Positions 23,099-33,725 of a DNA stretch of 64,000 bases are shown here, piece after piece. The notes under the pieces are model-generated. The model worked only from the letters and a program-made list of their open reading frames with translations. It was not told the DNA's origin and did not search any database. Position numbers and translations under genes: made by a program. Numbering within the stretch: position 1 is the first letter of the stretch; the number at the start of each line of letters is the position of its first letter. This DNA comes from Micromussa lordhowensis (Eukaryota; Cnidaria; Anthozoa; Scleractinia; Lobophylliidae), in NCBI GenBank assembly GCA_964020085.1, contig OZ026604.1:4323967-4387966 (forward strand), in the 5' to 3' direction.

Positions 23099-24873
23099 CA
23101 ATGACCTATCACCAACCGGAGGTTGAGGATAGGACTGTGAAAGTGGAGTTCTTCGTTGGGGGTGACTACAAGGTACACTGTCTTTCAAAGAAACAAAAAG
23201 TTGGTAGTGTAAAGACAGCATACACTGGCAAATTAGAGACTTTCCTTCCTTAATTTTAGGTTACCTAGAAAAATGAAATATCCTTTTTAAAATAATTGCA
23301 ATGTGCCTTGTTTCAATTTTTAACAAATCAATGTTCTTTCACTTTTGGTCACAGTTTCTCCTTCTGGCACTGGGTACGAAGTTTGCAACTTCCCACAACA
23401 GTTGTATTTTGTGCAAGGTTCACATCAATGAAAGGTATCCAAAGAGCATAAACACTACAACATTACATGCTCTAGGACTTCTTATTCTAAATGCTTTTCA
23501 TGCAACCATAACCTTGTAGATAGTTCCATTGCAATACTAATTAACTTTATTTTTTAAAAATCTGTCTAACAGGTCAGATCTCTCTAAGCCACCGAACTAC
23601 TTTCAAACAGCACAAATGAAGAGAACAACAGACAACACTTGGGCTTCACAACCTGGCTGCAAGGGTCAACCATTATTCAATGTTCCCCTCGAAAACGTTC
23701 TCATTGATGAGCTACACTTGCTGCTTCACATAACAGATAGACTAGAGCATAGCATCATCCTTGAAGTAATTGGATGGGATCAGGTATTTAGGCATGTTTA
23801 TGCTCTAGTATAAAGATCTTTCTGATTACACTCGATAACCAGTCGGTTGGGTCAATCTGATTATTTTTATTCTCTTTGGTAGGAAGAGAACATGGGCAAA
23901 CCAAAATGAGCCCACAAAGCCACCCACACAGACCTCATCAAAGCTGTCAGGTCGATGGGAATACCTTTCCAGATATGGAACAAAAAGGACAGCAAAGAAA
24001 AGGATTGGACCTCATATTGATGGGAAATGAAAAGAAAAACCTTCTGAAGGACTTGCCTGCAGAGTTTTACGAGATTTTACGCCCAGAAATAGCAGAAAAA
24101 AAAAAAACAAAACAAAAAGCTCTGGGAGGTATGTTTAATTGGAATGACTCTATGCTTATCCAAATTTCTTTAACCAACTGTGTCCTGCAGGACAAATTGC
24201 TAACAAGAACACAGCATTGGTTAGGTAAAGCATGTGAATTTTTAGAAGCCATGTTTGAACCTAATGATGATATTGATGCTGAAAATTGGCTCATGTTAGA
24301 CGACGTAGCCCGGAAAATGGGCTTATGATCAGACAAAATTTCATTTACCCTAATGCAATGATTTAACTTGTTGCCAATACAGGTCTTCTGGCAGTTGTAC
24401 AATGTCATTAGTGACTGGACACCAGGAGAAGTACTGTCATTTTATTCAAAGGTAAATGGATCACTTACAATAAAATGTGTTCTTAAGGTGAAAAGTGACG
24501 ACTATTCAAATTTGGAGTAACATATACAATTGGTAAAGAAAATCCAGATTCTTCACTAAAACTGACGAATAAATGGGTTATGTATATTCTTCGCGCAGTA
24601 GAGCACGAAAAAGATAGGTGAGTTGAGGAGGTATATTACATGTAGATAAGCATTGCTATCTCACAAAAACACGCCAATATTGTTTGCACCACAGACTAAA
24701 TAGATCTTCAAATATTTTCAGACAGGCTGTTGAGTGGGGAAAGGAGCTTTTGAACATGACAGGGGATGGTTATAACCACACATGTCCAATCACACCGTAC
24801 ATCCATCTGATGATCTATCATGTACCTGTGATGCTTCAGAAGTATGAGACTATGAAAATATTCACTGGCCAAG
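23099..24873 (+). pseudogene. Intron-bearing relative of the coiled-coil/RNase H-like gene
   Basis: Separate exon-like blocks match successive parts of the protein at 8588-11293. They are: up to 23172 (ends GGDYK at a GT donor), 23355-23434 (FLLLALG and CxLCKVH), 23573-23783 (PLFNVPLENVLIDELHLLL), 23883 to about 24120 (LLKDLP, EILRPE), about 24383-24450 (WQLYNVISDW) and 24722-24873 (MIYHVPVMLQ, KIFTGQG). All but the last two junctions have clear GT-AG borders. A TGA near 23908 interrupts the fourth block and the N-terminal half is absent, so this copy is broken. Its introns interrupt motifs that are continuous in the other copy. Confidence 0.65.
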
Positions 24874-25014
24874 GTAAGATTTATCACAGTAATAAAAGCA
24901 GATTATCAACATGATTCAGTTTTTAAATTCTCCATGACAAGATTTAACATTGCCATAACTTAATGACAATAACAGTATTAACAAAAATTTTAAGCTCATG
25001 AGACAACTTTTAAT

Positions 25015-25057
25015 TTAAAGACATGTTTCGGCATGACTCATGCCATCATCAGTTTAA
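25015..25057 (-). ncRNA. Minimal hammerhead ribozyme motif
   Basis: On the - strand the order is: stem I strand TTAAA, CTGATGA, T, stem II (GGCAT, loop GAGTC, ATGCC), GAA, a two-base-pair stem III within ACATGT, the cleavage-site C at 25020, and the other stem I strand TTTAA. All conserved core bases are present (CUGAUGA, GAA, and U-H at the cleavage site). A very short, self-complementary stem III is typical of hammerheads in Penelope-like elements, thought to work as dimers. Activity is inferred, not shown. Confidence 0.75.
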
Positions 25058-25193
25058 TGACTTTGTGTTGTTCTGTTTTCCACTCTTTTACATACGCTTA
25101 CAGTTTGAGTACGTTAACAATTTGAAATTTAAAATACAATAACAGTTACAATTCTGCGTGTGCAAGTGCACAAGCGTTCTTTACAGAACTGCG

Positions 25194-25745
25194 TCACAAG
25201 AAGCAAAAATCATTGTTGTGTTGTAACTGCGCATTTAGTTCTGGCTTTAAGCTGCTGATGTAGATCGCTTCTTTGAGCTTAAGACAATGTCTAGTTTTAG
25301 CTGAATCTACAATCTTAAAGCAATCAACCGAACATTTGCGTTTACAACTAGGTGAATTGTTCAAATGCTTGTAGACATGAGAATTTTTGTCACTCGAGAG
25401 ATGCTCTTTTACCCTAGTTGCAAAGTGGCATGACGTCTCGCCAATGTAACGGGAGTTACATCCTGCACAAGTAAATTGATAAACAACCAGGGATTTTAAT
25501 GCATCTGGAATAGGATCTTTGAAACTGAAAAAATTCTTGATTTTGAAAGAAGAAAAAATAATTCTGATGTCTATATCTTTGCAAAAAACGTCCAACAAGT
25601 GTTTTAGTTTTTTGCGTGTGACGGTAGAAAAATCACCCACAAATGGCAGTTTGAAGTACCGAATACCTGTACTGTTTTCCCCAGTAATAGAATTGTTGTT
25701 TCGAGTCGGTCGAAATGAAAATTTGTTTTGGGGCGTCAACAGCAA
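25194..25745 (-). CDS. GIY-YIG endonuclease domain of a Penelope-like element (partial)
   Basis: An open frame of 183 residues contains a GIY-YIG module: YQFTCAGC (first strand, GIY replaced by YQF), SRYIGET (YIG), an Arg in the following helix (RVKEHL), and later LKEAIYI, whose Glu is the likely metal ligand. Cys and His residues between the motifs (CNSRY, CHFAT, HVYKHL) are as in the Penelope branch, where the endonuclease nicks target DNA for retrotransposition. The upstream RT domain is absent, so the fragment cannot move itself. Confidence 0.75.
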   Translation of the reverse strand: MLLTPQNKFSFRPTRNNNSITGENSTGIRYFKLPFVGDFSTVTRKKLKHLLDVFCKDIDIRIIFSSFKIKNFFSFKDPIPDALKSLVVYQFTCAGCNSRYIGETSCHFATRVKEHLSSDKNSHVYKHLNNSPSCKRKCSVDCFKIVDSAKTRHCLKLKEAIYISSLKPELNAQLQHNNDFCFL

Positions 25746-25750
25746 GAGAA

Positions 25751-26716
25751 AACAACAAAACCAAAAACCGGTTTACAGCGGACCCGTCATCGAACAGATC
25801 TAACGCATCAGAGACCGAAAAGAATCAATCTGGTCTCTTCGCTCGTCTCTTTAAAAGAGAATGTGTGCTCTTCAGGCAACGGCAAATCTGACTCGCCGCT
25901 GAGAAAAAACGCGAGGCGATGCAGAGACCGTTTTGTCCGTCGTCGCCGCGGACCGCGATCCCCATGCACACTGTGCCTTCTTCTGCTTCTTTGTGTTTTT
26001 GTACCTGCTTTTCGTGGCGGTGTCGTTTGGAGTTCTGTCGATTCTGTCGAGTAGGAGCGCCATCATAGACCTGTCGCAGGTGAACAGTCCCATCCCCACC
26101 TTCTCGGAAGACAGCGTTTTTCCTGTTTGTCCACAGACAAGGGATTGAAACAGAAGACAAAGGTGGCCGGGCACATCAAGAAGCAACGGCGTCGCCCCTG
26201 CCTTCGGATGGCCGCCAACCTCAAAACTCACCGAAGAAGTGGATTCCGCAATGCCCCGCGCGATGGAGCATCTGTGCAGACAGGCAGGGTTTGTTTCGAT
26301 CTTTCTACCCATGGCTATGGCACGACGGCATGTGGTGGAAGCTCTTGCTGCTGTTAGCGGGATTGTCGTCTTGCTTTGCCGGTGGTCTTTTTGAGGCGAC
26401 TCAACACGGTGCTAGAACAAGTGGCGAAGTGGAAAGGGAAGGTAGCATTGACGGTCAGATTGTCGCCCAAATCGTCGGACTAGCAGAAGAACCGAAGCGA
26501 GGGTGTCAAAGAAGAACAAGAAGAACAAACCGCAACAACAACAAAGAAAACAAAAAGTAAATAAAAACTACCATTCGGAGGTCTTTTCACCCGTTTAAGC
26601 ATCTGCCTCGTGGCGTTTTTGTTTGTTTTTTTTTTGGCCCTCAAGGCTATGTCCTTTCTTCCTTTTCGTATTTATACAAGTAACTTTTCCTCTTTTGCTA
26701 CCTTTACTTCGCACTG
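25751..26716. other. GC-richer stretch with overlapping ORFs, no product recognised
   Basis: Compared with its neighbours this stretch is clearly richer in G and C (about 25860-26560), so several frames stay open by chance on both strands. One + strand frame has a hydrophobic run (about 25980-26060) and another, at 26291-26560, has a signal-like hydrophobic start followed by a basic tail. Neither matches a family I recognise. It could be the 5' part of the element whose ORF begins near 26717. Confidence 0.3.
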
Positions 26717-28199
26717 TTGGCCTTGTGCTATTTGCCTCAGCTTCCCGTCTCGTTCTGTGCCATCACGTCAAACCAGCGCTACTTAGACATCATCATCACC
26801 ATCGATGGCTTCCAACACGGAGGGGAAGAGTTTGTCTTAAAGGCAATGGCAATCGTCAGTTGCTTCCACCAAACTCAATGGACACCAACTTATGACACCA
26901 ATTATCTCCTCAAGCGTCCACGCACTCACTTGGTCACTTACCACAAGCAGAGTGCCAACCATGGCCACCCACTCCTCAAGTCTGGGGTTGCCCAGTTTTC
27001 AGCACTGAAACACTTTCTCAGTGCTCTGCGCCATTCAACACCACCGGTTGGCAGAAAAACAGATGCCAGTGCCAGCCCTACGTCTTTGGACAAAAGGCGT
27101 TCAGAATTGTCGTTTCCTGAAAGTATGGTGCCTCAGACCACCCAGATTCACAACTTGGAAGACATTGACTGTCCGCCGTTGAAAACCTTTGCCCTCCCAT
27201 CGGACGTTGTGGAGGCCCTTGCTCTGGCCTCGTGGTTTCAAGCCCACCCGTGGATGACTCTCGGTAAGTGCCTCGTCTTAGAGGGAACTTGTAGCTATTA
27301 CTATGTTTTGATATTTAGTCTTTTTTCTGTTTTGGTTCATGGAGTAATTGTGTTTTTAAGTGTTTGTTTTTTTTTCCCTTTTCTCAAGTAGTAGTTTGCT
27401 TAACTTTTTGAACCCCCCGAGGTCATTACTTTTCGGCTTCTTCGGTTTATGCCGCGGTTCAGGCACAAAAATTCAATACAAAAATTTTAAAGTAACAGAA
27501 AAAACAACAAAAAAACAAAACAAATACAAAACATACTATCTTTTGCACGCTGATTTACTTTATTATATTGCTTAATTTGATTGTACTTTTGATTTTAATT
27601 GCTTGACTCAGGGGAGTTTCAAGCTAAGGTTGGAGGAATGTGAAGATACAATTTATATTTTATTGATGTTATCACACTGGCACTATCTTGTGGCCATCTA
27701 CGGACAACATACTTTTGCCTCTTTGATGTTATGTCATTGTTTGTTGTCCAGAGTATCGGCAGCATTAAGCATGTATCAGTATCAAACGAGGCACCATGGT
27801 TTGGTCCTGGCATCGGCAGGCCTCCCACAGGCCATGGCGCGATCCATTTTGATGCATGCCGTCCTTGAGGCATTCATTGACCTATCTTGAACAAGCTGAC
27901 CTTGTGCCAGCTCAGGTGATCATTTGGGTCAAAGGCACACAGTCAGTCCTTGTCATGCATCTTGTTACCACCCCAGGTTTGCCTTGTCCGTTCCTTGTGT
28001 GGAACTTGGAGGACATCGCCTGTCCCAAAGTTAAGGAACTGGAACCAGCAGATCCTGGCCTGCTCCTTCCCCACAAAAATGCCCCGCTTTTCAGCACCAG
28101 GCTGGATTGCAAGGGCTGGATTGCAACCCAGTCGGGTAGTGCATCCTCTGAGGCAAAGCATCTGGAAGTAAAATGCTCACGGCCAGGACCAAGACCTTA
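26717..28199 (+). pseudogene. Unrecognised element protein, copy 1
   Basis: Two main open parts, about 26717-27262 and 27780-28199, make up a protein with conserved landmarks shared with the copy at 30151-30592. These are DGFQHG near the start, LKAMAIV, HHGLVLASAGL, MHAVLEAF, IIWVKGTQ, TPGLP and NLEDIACPK near the end. An intron or insertion of AT-rich sequence with T runs separates the parts. Asp/Glu motifs at the start and a VKG and DLE/NLED motif near the end faintly suggest an RNase H-fold exonuclease; this is a guess. A purine-rich tract and LTR-like start follow the stop closely, so it seems to be the 3'-most gene of an LTR element. Confidence 0.45.
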
Positions 28200-28245
28200 A
28201 TTGAACTTTAATTCCGTTCTTTACCTCGCCCAGAGATCTCGAATT

Positions 28246-29070
28246 AAGGTGGGAGGAATGTTACGCGACCGCTTTGTTATTGTTTTAAGTTAATATTTAG
28301 TGTGTGTCAATCGCTCGCTTCTGAGTTTTAAGGTATGTTTTGTTTAGTGATAAGGAACTTGTGGTCGTAGCTTGTTCACCAAGATTTTTATTGTTAGGAC
28401 CTAGAATGCCTGCATTCGCTTTCAAAATATTGTAACCAACAAGAAAATATAGAGAAACCCAACAGTAGCTTCAAGTAGAAATCTGAAGTTATTGGTCTAC
28501 TTTGTACTTTGCCGACTCTTTGTACACCTGTACGTCTACAACACTGCTATCAAGCTGAACTACTTCACACTAACGAGGTTTTATTAGTTACTTGAGAATT
28601 GGCCAGCTGAACTATATTCCAGTAATGAAGTTTTACTGCTTTCTATTCATGGCATAAGTTTCCCTTGCTGTCGCTAACACCAAGTGAGAATTTTAATTTC
28701 CCAAGTTTGTTCTATCTTAATTTCAACTTGTGAAGTTTAATCTCAGCAATCTATTTTTATTTAGGAAACTCCGTAGAGTTGATTAGAATCCGCTATTGCA
28801 ATTAAAGCTTTCCCTTTTGTATTGTTTCTTAGAAGTGGCATTATCATATTGTAAACACTTGACGTGTAAAGGATGATATATAAGCAAGTGCGTTGTAAAG
28901 CTTTTTCGATTTACATCCCCGACTACATTGTCGAGTACAGAATAAACTACTGTTGGACCAAGTTATGTCTCTTCCTCGACGTCCATAGTGAAGACCCATT
29001 GGAGGAGATCCTTGTGTACCAGGAATTCGTGATGATATTCCGTTCCCGCAGGCAAAGTAGTACTCTCCAG
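28246..29070 (+). repeat. Polypurine tract and LTR-like sequence, unit 1
   Basis: AAGGTGGGAGGAA (28246-28258) is followed by TGTTACGCG, the usual order of polypurine tract and LTR start. The sequence to about 28560 is clearly related to the stretch after 30649: shared words include AAGAAAATATAGA, TTCTTTGTACACCTGTACG and GGAACTTGT. A TATA-like GATATATAAGC lies at 28875. The 3' edge is uncertain. Confidence 0.55.
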
Positions 29071-29086
29071 AGTTAGATTCCGCCAG

Positions 29087-29994
29087 TTGTCAGTCCACTG
29101 TCCGTCTTTCAGAAATTACAGTGTTTGCAGGAAAAACCTATCGTCACACATTATTGGTCATGTGTTCCAACTTACCTATGCTGTGTATTGTGACAAGCTC
29201 ATCCAAGGAGAAAAAGTAAATCCATGCCATGGCTACACTATTCAAAATCCCAATCAAAGACAACATCCTTGCCTGATGATGGATATTGAGTATACATGGT
29301 TCTATTATCATGAAGCCTCTGAGCAAACTGATCTTGCTGTGGTGCTTAAGACTGTGGAAAGCGTTTGCAGCACTCTGGGGTTGAAGCTTGGCCAGACATG
29401 GGAAAGTTATCTGACAGAGTTGTCTAAGTTGTCTTGGACCAGTCTATATCTCACTTCTTTAGAACTCGATTATTATGATCAAGATATGAAAGAACTTGTA
29501 TAGTATGCTCTTTATTATGGACCTTGTGGTTTTAAAACGAACGATTTCTGTAACACTGGAGAAGCCACGAACATTGACCAGATAGCAGTGCCTGAGAACG
29601 TTGTCAGAAAAGACAAAAAACTAATGGACCTTCACTATGTAATTAATGGAATTCAAAATAAACTGTATTTTTAAAACAATAAACAGCACTTGTTAAAAGA
29701 GGAAGGATTCATGCGATGTCATCAGTTCTCTGCAAGATGTTGAGAAGTGAAGTTGCGTGGTTTCCTGTTTTCATTAATAAATGTAAACGTTCTTTGTTGT
29801 ACCTGGACAGGCAATGTATGGATCACAAAGCCATGAAGAATGTTGTGGAATGCATGTGTTACAGAGAAGTCCAGTCCATCCTGAATGAATCCAGAGAGAC
29901 AGCCTTCATGGAAGAAATATGGGTATATAAACAGCATGAAAGAAGAAGGCAGCAAAGATTGAGAGAAGGCTCGAACGTGTCAGGAGGCGGATAA
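29087..29994 (+). pseudogene. Unrecognised protein downstream of the LTR-like sequence, copy 1
   Basis: Frame 29087-29503 has a Cys/His-containing N-terminus and a long acidic, Trp-rich C-terminus (LSKLSWTSLYLTSLELDYYD). It continues past its stop with ALYYGPCGFKTNDF-like sequence to about 29670. A second frame, 29716-29994, contains FINKCKRSLLYLDRQCMDH and ESRETAFMEEIWVYKQHE and ends in a basic tail. That second part has a close relative at 31347-31555. No known domain was recognised. Confidence 0.4.
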
Positions 29995-30150
29995 AGGAAT
30001 CAAGACAAATAATCCTTATGCGTTTCCCGCTATTCATGCCCAACATTTCAAGCCCCTATAAAATCAGGTTCATTTGAGACCAAAATCACTTTCGAATTTG
30101 TCTCACTCTTCATGTCGCTGTTTCGTCCGTGTTATCTCCATATCTTCACA

Positions 30151-30592
30151 ATGTCTGCCCTTTCGTTCATCGTCGAATGTGATGGTTTTCAACATGGATC
30201 CGACGACTTCTCCTTGAAGTGACGGCCGTGGCTTGTGGCCATACAGGAAAATGTACTATCGTGTCTTCGACACAAATTTCTTACTGTCAAAAGGACCAGA
30301 TGCCCTCAGAACGTATCAGGTTCAGACGCTGCACCATGGTTTGGCCCTGGCCTCTGCGGGACTTCTACAAGACATGGCCTGCTCCGTTCTCGTGCATGCC
30401 GTCCTCGAGGCATTCCTCAAGGCATTCCTGGACCTGTTGGAACGAGGGGACCTGGCACCGACCCAAACTATAATATGGGTCAAGGGGACACAGAAGACGG
30501 CCCTGGTGATGCGGCTAGTATCCACCCCGGGTTTGCCCTACCCATTCCCAGGACCACTCGGAGAACCATTCAGGACTGAACAAAGACCCTAG
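30151..30592 (+). pseudogene. Unrecognised element protein, copy 2
   Basis: Starts with an ATG at 30151 and DGFQHGSDDFSLK, then hits a TGA at about 30219. It continues in a second frame with NFLLSKGPDALRTYQVQTLH, HGLALASAGLLQDMACS, IIWVKGTQKTALVM and TPGLPYPF, and ends at 30592. Order and motifs match copy 1 (26717-28199), but the AT-rich interruption is absent. The following polypurine tract and LTR start are also shared. Confidence 0.45.
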
Positions 30593-30635
30593 AACTTTAC
30601 CTTCCATTCTTTACCTCGCCCAGAGGTCTCGAATT

Positions 30636-31030
30636 AAGGTGGGAGGAATGCTACGGAGTAAAAAGCGAAGTAGTACCAAACCGTTCTTTACAGCATCCGA
30701 ATTATTGTTTTTTTAAAGTTACTTTCAGTTCGTTGTGGTAATATTAAGAATTACTCACTTTCGCGTTTTAGAATGTATTTTATTTAGGAAATAAGGAACT
30801 TGTTGATCGGAGTCAGTTCGCAGTTTTTCATTGTTAGAACCGGAAATGCATGTTTTTGCTTTCACTGAATATTGTATCCAGCAAGAAAATATAGAAGAAA
30901 ACCAACAGTAGATTCGTTTCGCTTTACAATTAGAAATCTTGATCTTTTGTTCTACTTTCTACATTGCCGATTCTTTGTACACCTGTACGTGTGCAACACC
31001 GACTTTCATCTAGTATACAAATAAAATTGA
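30636..31030 (+). repeat. Polypurine tract and LTR-like sequence, unit 2
   Basis: AAGGTGGGAGGAA (30636-30648) is identical to unit 1, followed by TGCTACGG. The sequence runs parallel to unit 1 for about 370 bp, including TTCTTTGTACACCTGTACG near 30970. Similarity ends around 31000-31030. Confidence 0.55.
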
Positions 31031-31093
31031 CAGTTTGACAGTGATCTGACGGATCATGGGGTTGACCCCATAAAAGAAACGTGAGAAGTGAAC

Positions 31094-31172
31094 TAGTAGC
31101 AGTTGAGGTTGCAGTGGAGGTTGAAGTGGAGGTTGCACTTGAAGTTGTAGTTGTTGTTGTAAGTTGTTGTAT
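31094..31172. repeat. GTT/GAGGTT-rich simple repeat
   Basis: Short imperfect tandem words (GTTGAGGTTGCAGTGGAGGT and GTTGTTGTTG types) form a low-complexity tract of about 80 bp. Confidence 0.7.
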
Positions 31173-31346
31173 ACATATACGGTCGAAAGCTCAGTAGTAG
31201 AGAAGTAGTTGCTGAAATAATCATGACCGGAAAGAGAAGAAGCAGAACAATGCTGTAACGTCTACGGTTGGGATTAAAGTGAGTAACAGAACATTGAGTG
31301 TTGGAGTGATTCTGCTAATTCCCCAAGAAATTACTTCAACAGATGT

Positions 31347-31555
31347 AAGATGTTGAGAAGTGAAGTCGAGTGCTTTCCTATTTTCATTAATAAACATAAA
31401 CGTTTTTTGTTCTACCTGGACAAGCAATGTATGGATCACGAAGCCATGAAGCATGTTGTGGAATGCACGTGTTACAGTGAAGTCCAGTCCATCCTGAATG
31501 AATCCAGAGAGACAGCCTTCAAGGAAGAAATATGGGTATATAAACAGCATGAAAG
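31347..31555 (+). pseudogene. Unrecognised protein downstream of the LTR-like sequence, copy 2
   Basis: About 70 residues match the second part of the unit 1 protein, with FINKHKRFLFYLDKQCMDH and ESRETAFKEEIWVYKQHE. The first part is missing. It lies about 700 bp after the start of LTR-like unit 2, whereas the unit 1 equivalent lies about 1.5 kb after LTR-like unit 1. Confidence 0.4.
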
Positions 31556-32590
31556 CCACCACTTAATTCGGATCAAAATTTCGATTTCCTTCAAAATTTC
31601 TCCACAAGACAAGGTTTATATAAGGTAAAAGAAAATACATTTCTTTGGTTTTTATTCTCGATAATAGTCGAGATTTTGAGGAGAATGTGATCGACACCCA
31701 AAACCTTCAAATTGGGCCCTTCGCGAAGCCGAAATTAGCCGTCATTCGGATGCTTGCTGCCGAGCATCTATTTAGCGTACGAAGATAAGAATTACACCAC
31801 CATTAGATACATCATTGCACTTAAAACAAATGGTAAAATTAAACCAGAATATGGAAAATTACTAAAATTGTAATCACTTAAACAGGACAATATCAACGCC
31901 ATTTTCAAGAAGCAGGCCAAGTGGTGTAGCGAAAAGCGAAATTTCTCATAATTCTGACTTATTCGGAGAACCTGTTGTATTTTTCTGAAAAGCAATAAGA
32001 TAGACCCTTGAAAGCATGGAATAAAATTTATTGGCACTCGAGTATATGAAAGGATATCTACGGAGTAAATTGTCTAAAATTCACCAACTGGTCATCTACG
32101 CAAATAGCACGACCACTATGCTGCATACATAAATTTCAAATTTTTGTCTTGTGTAGAAATGACGATGACCGGCTAACACAACTAAGGAAGAACATTCAAA
32201 ATGTCACCTTTAAATCTCCACCGCTTTACGTTCACGGCATCATTTCCATGACATGATCAGTTCCACTTTTTCGGCTGTCAGTCCATTCAGCGTTACGACC
32301 TGCACAGGCAGCAGGGTTTGATTCCCCAATCTTGTGTGACTGTCATCTCAAAATATTCAATGTTTCTGATTAGTTCCGTGAAACGACCGTAGGTAATCGA
32401 ATCAACAATTTCTCCGGTTTAGGAATGCACCAGCAGCGTCAAAAGTAAAAAGAAAATCGAGTAAACCAGTCGCCATGTTTGTTCGCTTCAAGTACTGTCG
32501 CTGACTGTATCAACAAACTTCGTAACTGAGCAAATCAATGGAAAATCGATAAAAACAAAGTGCTTGTGAAGCAATTATGGTAGCAAGATT
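31556..32590. other. No recognised gene
   Basis: AT-rich. Words resembling TTTCTCCACAAGACAAGG near 31595 and its complement near 32140 hint at an old palindromic insertion, but no defined ends were seen. Confidence 0.3.
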
Positions 32591-32950
32591 ATGTCACTGG
32601 AGAAAACTTGCTCTTTTTCTGTGATCTTAAACCAGCACTGCGGACCAAATAGAGGCAAAGAAAAAATAATTTTTCTCCGCGAATGTGTGGGGGAAATTAG
32701 TAATCACCTTCACAGATGTCACTTGTCACGCGAGAATGTCACTGAGATCGACCTAATTCTCGCTCGGGCTGGCCTATTTGACCTCAATGTGAGCAAGGTT
32801 GAAGAGATGACGGTGTGTCCAAAACACAGAAACAACCTTGGCAGGTATTGGCAGTCCCCCAGAACCTGTCAATACCCAGAACACGCCGGGAAGTTTAAAA
32901 AAATTGAGGAAGGAATGGTAATCAAAGGAGATTTACACTTTGTTTGGTGA
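32591..32950 (+). CDS. First exon or small gene with a C/H metal-site-like motif
   Basis: A frame of 119 residues starts at ATG 32591. Its core reads ARAGLFDLNVSKVEEM, then VCPKHRNNLGRYW and CQYPEHAG, giving a CxxH...CxxxxH arrangement that could bind zinc. I recall this module as widespread in cnidarian predicted proteins of unknown function, usually followed by further exons. The frame ends at TGA 32948-32950. A continuation by splicing cannot be excluded, and 33130-33230 is a candidate second exon. Function is unknown. Confidence 0.45.
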   Translation: MSLEKTCSFSVILNQHCGPNRGKEKIIFLRECVGEISNHLHRCHLSRENVTEIDLILARAGLFDLNVSKVEEMTVCPKHRNNLGRYWQSPRTCQYPEHAGKFKKIEEGMVIKGDLHFVW

Positions 32951-33725
32951 AACGGCGCAAGTAGGGTCCCGTAAGTATAAAATATACTACTTTTTAAATA
33001 AATAATTATTAAGACTTGAAAGCGCACCACTGTAGAAATTACATTGGCAGTGTACCACTGTAGAAATTTGACTGGCAAAATATAGTCCTAGTGTACGTTC
33101 ATTGTTGTGTTTACCTCATTTTTTTGTTTGGTTAGCAATCTGTACAACATGCTGAAAAAGGCACAAGGAAAAACTGGAGGGGGCGAAGTGGCTTCAAATG
33201 CAAAGTTTTTCAGAAGATAATCCTCCCATCAGTGAAAGTTGCAACAGGTACTATATAAGCATAGTGAAAAGTCTTATATTTATGCAATTGAGGATTTTTT
33301 TCGTGTAAACATAGGCTAGTGTATACATAGGCTCGTCTAAACACGACCCCTCAAGGATGTAGTGCTTAAATGATAATCGTGTTTTAAAGGATTTTACTTA
33401 ACTTTACTTTACGAGGAGGGTTGGGAGAATTCGAGACAGTTATGCATAGTTTGCAAAACTTTCGAGCCCCCCCCCCCCCGAGTGTTTAGTTGAGGCTATG
33501 TAAACATAGAAAAGTGTTCTATGTTTCTATAAAATAATCCTAAAAAATACGTGCGAATCTTGAAAGGTAACAACAGTGTTTACATATTCTCATCTAAACA
33601 CACCTATCGACCAATGAGAGCGCGCATAGTAGCTCAGTAACTTTATAAACACGAATGTAATTTACCTGGTTTATTTTTTTGTCACTTATTTCAGTTGAAA
33701 TATTTGCCTTTGCATTTATGAAGAA
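32951..33725. other. Intergenic with a C13 homopolymer
   Basis: No supported exon apart from a possible one at about 33135-33220. A run of about 13 C lies near 33466. The words AACATAGGCTAGTGTATACATAGGC around 33310 form short direct repeats. Confidence 0.3.

Larger units (their letters stand above)
25010..25750 (-). mobile_element. Penelope-like retroelement, 5'-truncated
   Basis: Reading on the - strand, a GIY-YIG endonuclease ORF is followed by about 135 bp of 3' sequence and then a hammerhead-type motif. This is the layout at the 3' side of Penelope-like elements, whose single ORF has RT followed by GIY-YIG and whose terminal repeats often carry small hammerhead ribozymes. The RT part is missing; the element-like sequence stops near 25750, where GC-richer unrelated DNA begins. 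Confidence 0.7.

Noticed and set aside
25872..26312. Overlapping ORFs of 70-146 residues on both strands
   Set aside because: Local GC richness keeps all frames open; no frame has a recognisable family or codon pattern.
31585..32160. Possible large MITE with CACAAGAC inverted words
   Set aside because: Only about 15 bases match and no target duplication or clear ends are present.
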